Below, piece by piece: positions 62,618 to 64,000 of a stretch of 64,000 nt of DNA (position 1 is the stretch's first letter; each line of letters starts with the position of its first letter). The position numbers and the translations under genes were made by a program. This DNA comes from Anticarsia gemmatalis (lineage: Eukaryota > Arthropoda > Insecta > Lepidoptera > Erebidae), in assembly GCF_050436995.1 (NCBI RefSeq), contig NC_134762.1, positions 9,942,167 to 10,006,166 of the forward strand, in the 5' to 3' direction. Below the pieces are notes generated by a model, which was given only the letters and a program-made list of their open reading frames with translations, did not search any database and was not told where the DNA came from.

Positions 62618-62975
62618 TCATCATCCTAGCCTTTCTCCTAACTATGTTGGAGTCGGCTTCCAGTCTTACCGGATGCAGCTGGATAGCATTGTTTTACATG
62701 GAGCGACTGCCTATCGGAGCTCCACAACCCAGTTACCTGTCTTATAACACGATACCGTTCGGTAAGACTGGGTGACAGACATTTTCAAGCTTCTACCGTT
62801 AACGACTGTCAAAGATCTTTGAAAATGTCAGCCAGGACACACAATATAACGTGCCTTCCGAAACACGGAGGATCTCGACACGTACAAGATGGTCACCCAT
62901 CCACAGAACAACCTCAGCAAGCGTAGTTTAACCTCAGAAATCGATCCGCGCGACTGTTGTTAACGTACCACGAGC
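62618..62975 (-). mobile_element. 5S-like SINE, second subfamily with ATG-rich tail
   Basis: On the minus strand it runs from a 5S-like head (gatgggtgaccatc) through a stem with arms gacattttcaa (62777) and ttgaaaatgtc (62817). It continues through actgggttgtggagctccg and ataggcagtcgctcc to a tail rich in gatgatg. It shares the 5S-like head and the cgtgtttcggaaggcacg word with the first subfamily but has a different 3' half. Confidence 0.75.
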
Positions 62976-63054
62976 TCCTTTGGTAATAAAAATATGTTAA
63001 TAAAATACAACAATAAAAATATTCCCAAAATAAGAGATACATCGGTGTAAACGC

Positions 63055-63260
63055 AACCGGGGCATAATGTGGGGGTGTACCTAAACGACGTCGTGACGCC
63101 GGACCGACGGTTTTGCATGAATCTTATCTCTGTTTCGCGGCCGCCACTAACACCGTACGTAATGGGTGGACGCGCGTGATTTGCGCTACTAATTCATCCG
63201 ACATTCTGACGACACGATAAATTTATTACGGTGTAAATGTGAGCCGTTGACTAATTAGTT
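63055..63260. other. Unique GC-rich block near the right edge
   Basis: Includes acgacgtcgtgacgccgg, ttcgcggccgccactaac and ggacgcgcgtgatttgcgc. No open frame with a domain. May be a promoter, exon or conserved enhancer of a gene beyond the window. Confidence 0.35.
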
Positions 63261-64000
63261 TTTGTGATGTTTAATAATCCGTTTTGTTTGTTTCAATTAG
63301 TGGCCGGATGATTTAATGTTGTGAATAAAAGCTGAATTATAATTAAATAAAGTGTTCTGGGGTTTACTATTTTATGTGCTATAATGTTTGAGTGTTGATG
63401 TATTGCGTAACGCTTTTCATGTTTAAATTGTGCTATAAAAACGGCTTAAGGGTTAGGTCCGTCATTTATCATAAACTGTTTTTGTTGAATTCGTGTAGAT
63501 TTTAACGTTGGTAGCAAGTATGACGATTTATTGACATTTGACGAGAATTTAAAACAAATAGAGAAAGAATATGAAAATATTTAAAATAAATCGTTTTCAA
63601 TGTAATTGTTGGCCAAATATTTAAATGTTCTATTCGAGTACGAATCACTAAAGGGCGTAAATTCTTTCCATAGTTTTCTTCCATCGTTAACAAAAAATAC
63701 TGTTTAAGTATAATAAGAAAAATATAAGCAACAATTCCAATTTCCTATTATTTGTTAGAAAAAAATACTGTAGACATTATACAAGTACAATTTTATTTGA
63801 ATTTGACAAGTGCAAGCCTTTATTTCAAAAGAAAAAAAGAGCTTCACTTAAGACACCACAAAATCCGAACAAAAATAAATAGCCTTTAATTAAAACCAAA
63901 TTTTATTTCTTCATCCCCAAAAAAGATGTTTGCGAACCTCCATCTGCGTCTGTAGAACAAAAACAATGATCGGAACATAGGTCGAGAGCGGTAAACATAT

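Larger units (their letters stand above)
27549..64000. other. Intergenic region, gene-free at this resolution
   Basis: This 36-kb stretch has no open frame with a recognisable domain. The longest frames (under 110 codons) overlap SINEs (45.4, 46.8 and 47.2 kb) or AT-rich unique DNA. Short exons of long-intron genes cannot be excluded, and distal kekkon enhancers are plausible. Notable islands at 30.65-30.74, 35.06, 43.84-43.95, 52.89 and 63.06-63.26 kb are listed separately. Confidence 0.55.

Overview
This is AT-rich animal DNA, most likely from a moth or butterfly (Lepidoptera). It holds one clear protein-coding gene and about 60 kb of non-coding sequence full of old, short retroposons. The lepidopteran call rests on the repeats: tRNA-derived SINEs ending in the 'gcccagcagtggga' tail, 5S-rRNA-like SINEs ending in 'accatacgataagaag' or ATG-rich tails, and RTE-like LINE tails with 'cgcgcaacttcgcttgcgtc'. 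No bacterial genes, CRISPR arrays, rRNA operon or intact transposase are visible. Copy boundaries are by eye and approximate unless a target-site duplication or perfect palindrome fixes them.

The gene is a Kekkon-family LRR-Ig transmembrane protein on the minus strand (CDS 10075 to 8339, 578 residues), with a poly(A) signal at 8185-8180. The reading frame stays open upstream of the first ATG, but a strong splice acceptor sits 21 bases before it. The best partner donor is ATT|GTAAGT at 27450, at the end of a CpG-rich stretch with an arthropod-type initiator. I therefore propose a first exon at about 27548-27450 and a 17.35-kb intron (27449-10097). The last ATG of that exon would be in frame with the main CDS.

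Layout: 1-8.2 kb, intergenic repeats and the kekkon 3' end; 8.2-10.1 kb, kekkon coding exon; 10.1-27.4 kb, putative intron with an array of eight perfect TGACGTCA (CRE) palindromes at 15.5-16.3 kb, SINEs, MITE-like elements and a reverse-transcriptase fragment; 27.45-27.6 kb, putative promoter and first exon; 27.6-64 kb, gene-free DNA with many retroposons, a triple AGGTCA element at 35.06 kb and an ecdysone-response-like inverted repeat at 52.89 kb.

The most unusual structural signal is a set of at least seven unrelated, perfect or nearly perfect local palindromes (arms about 27-33 bp, usually 4-7-nt loops) scattered over the window. A smaller case inside a recognisable SINE shows the pre-event arrangement, which suggests snap-back (template-switch) duplication.
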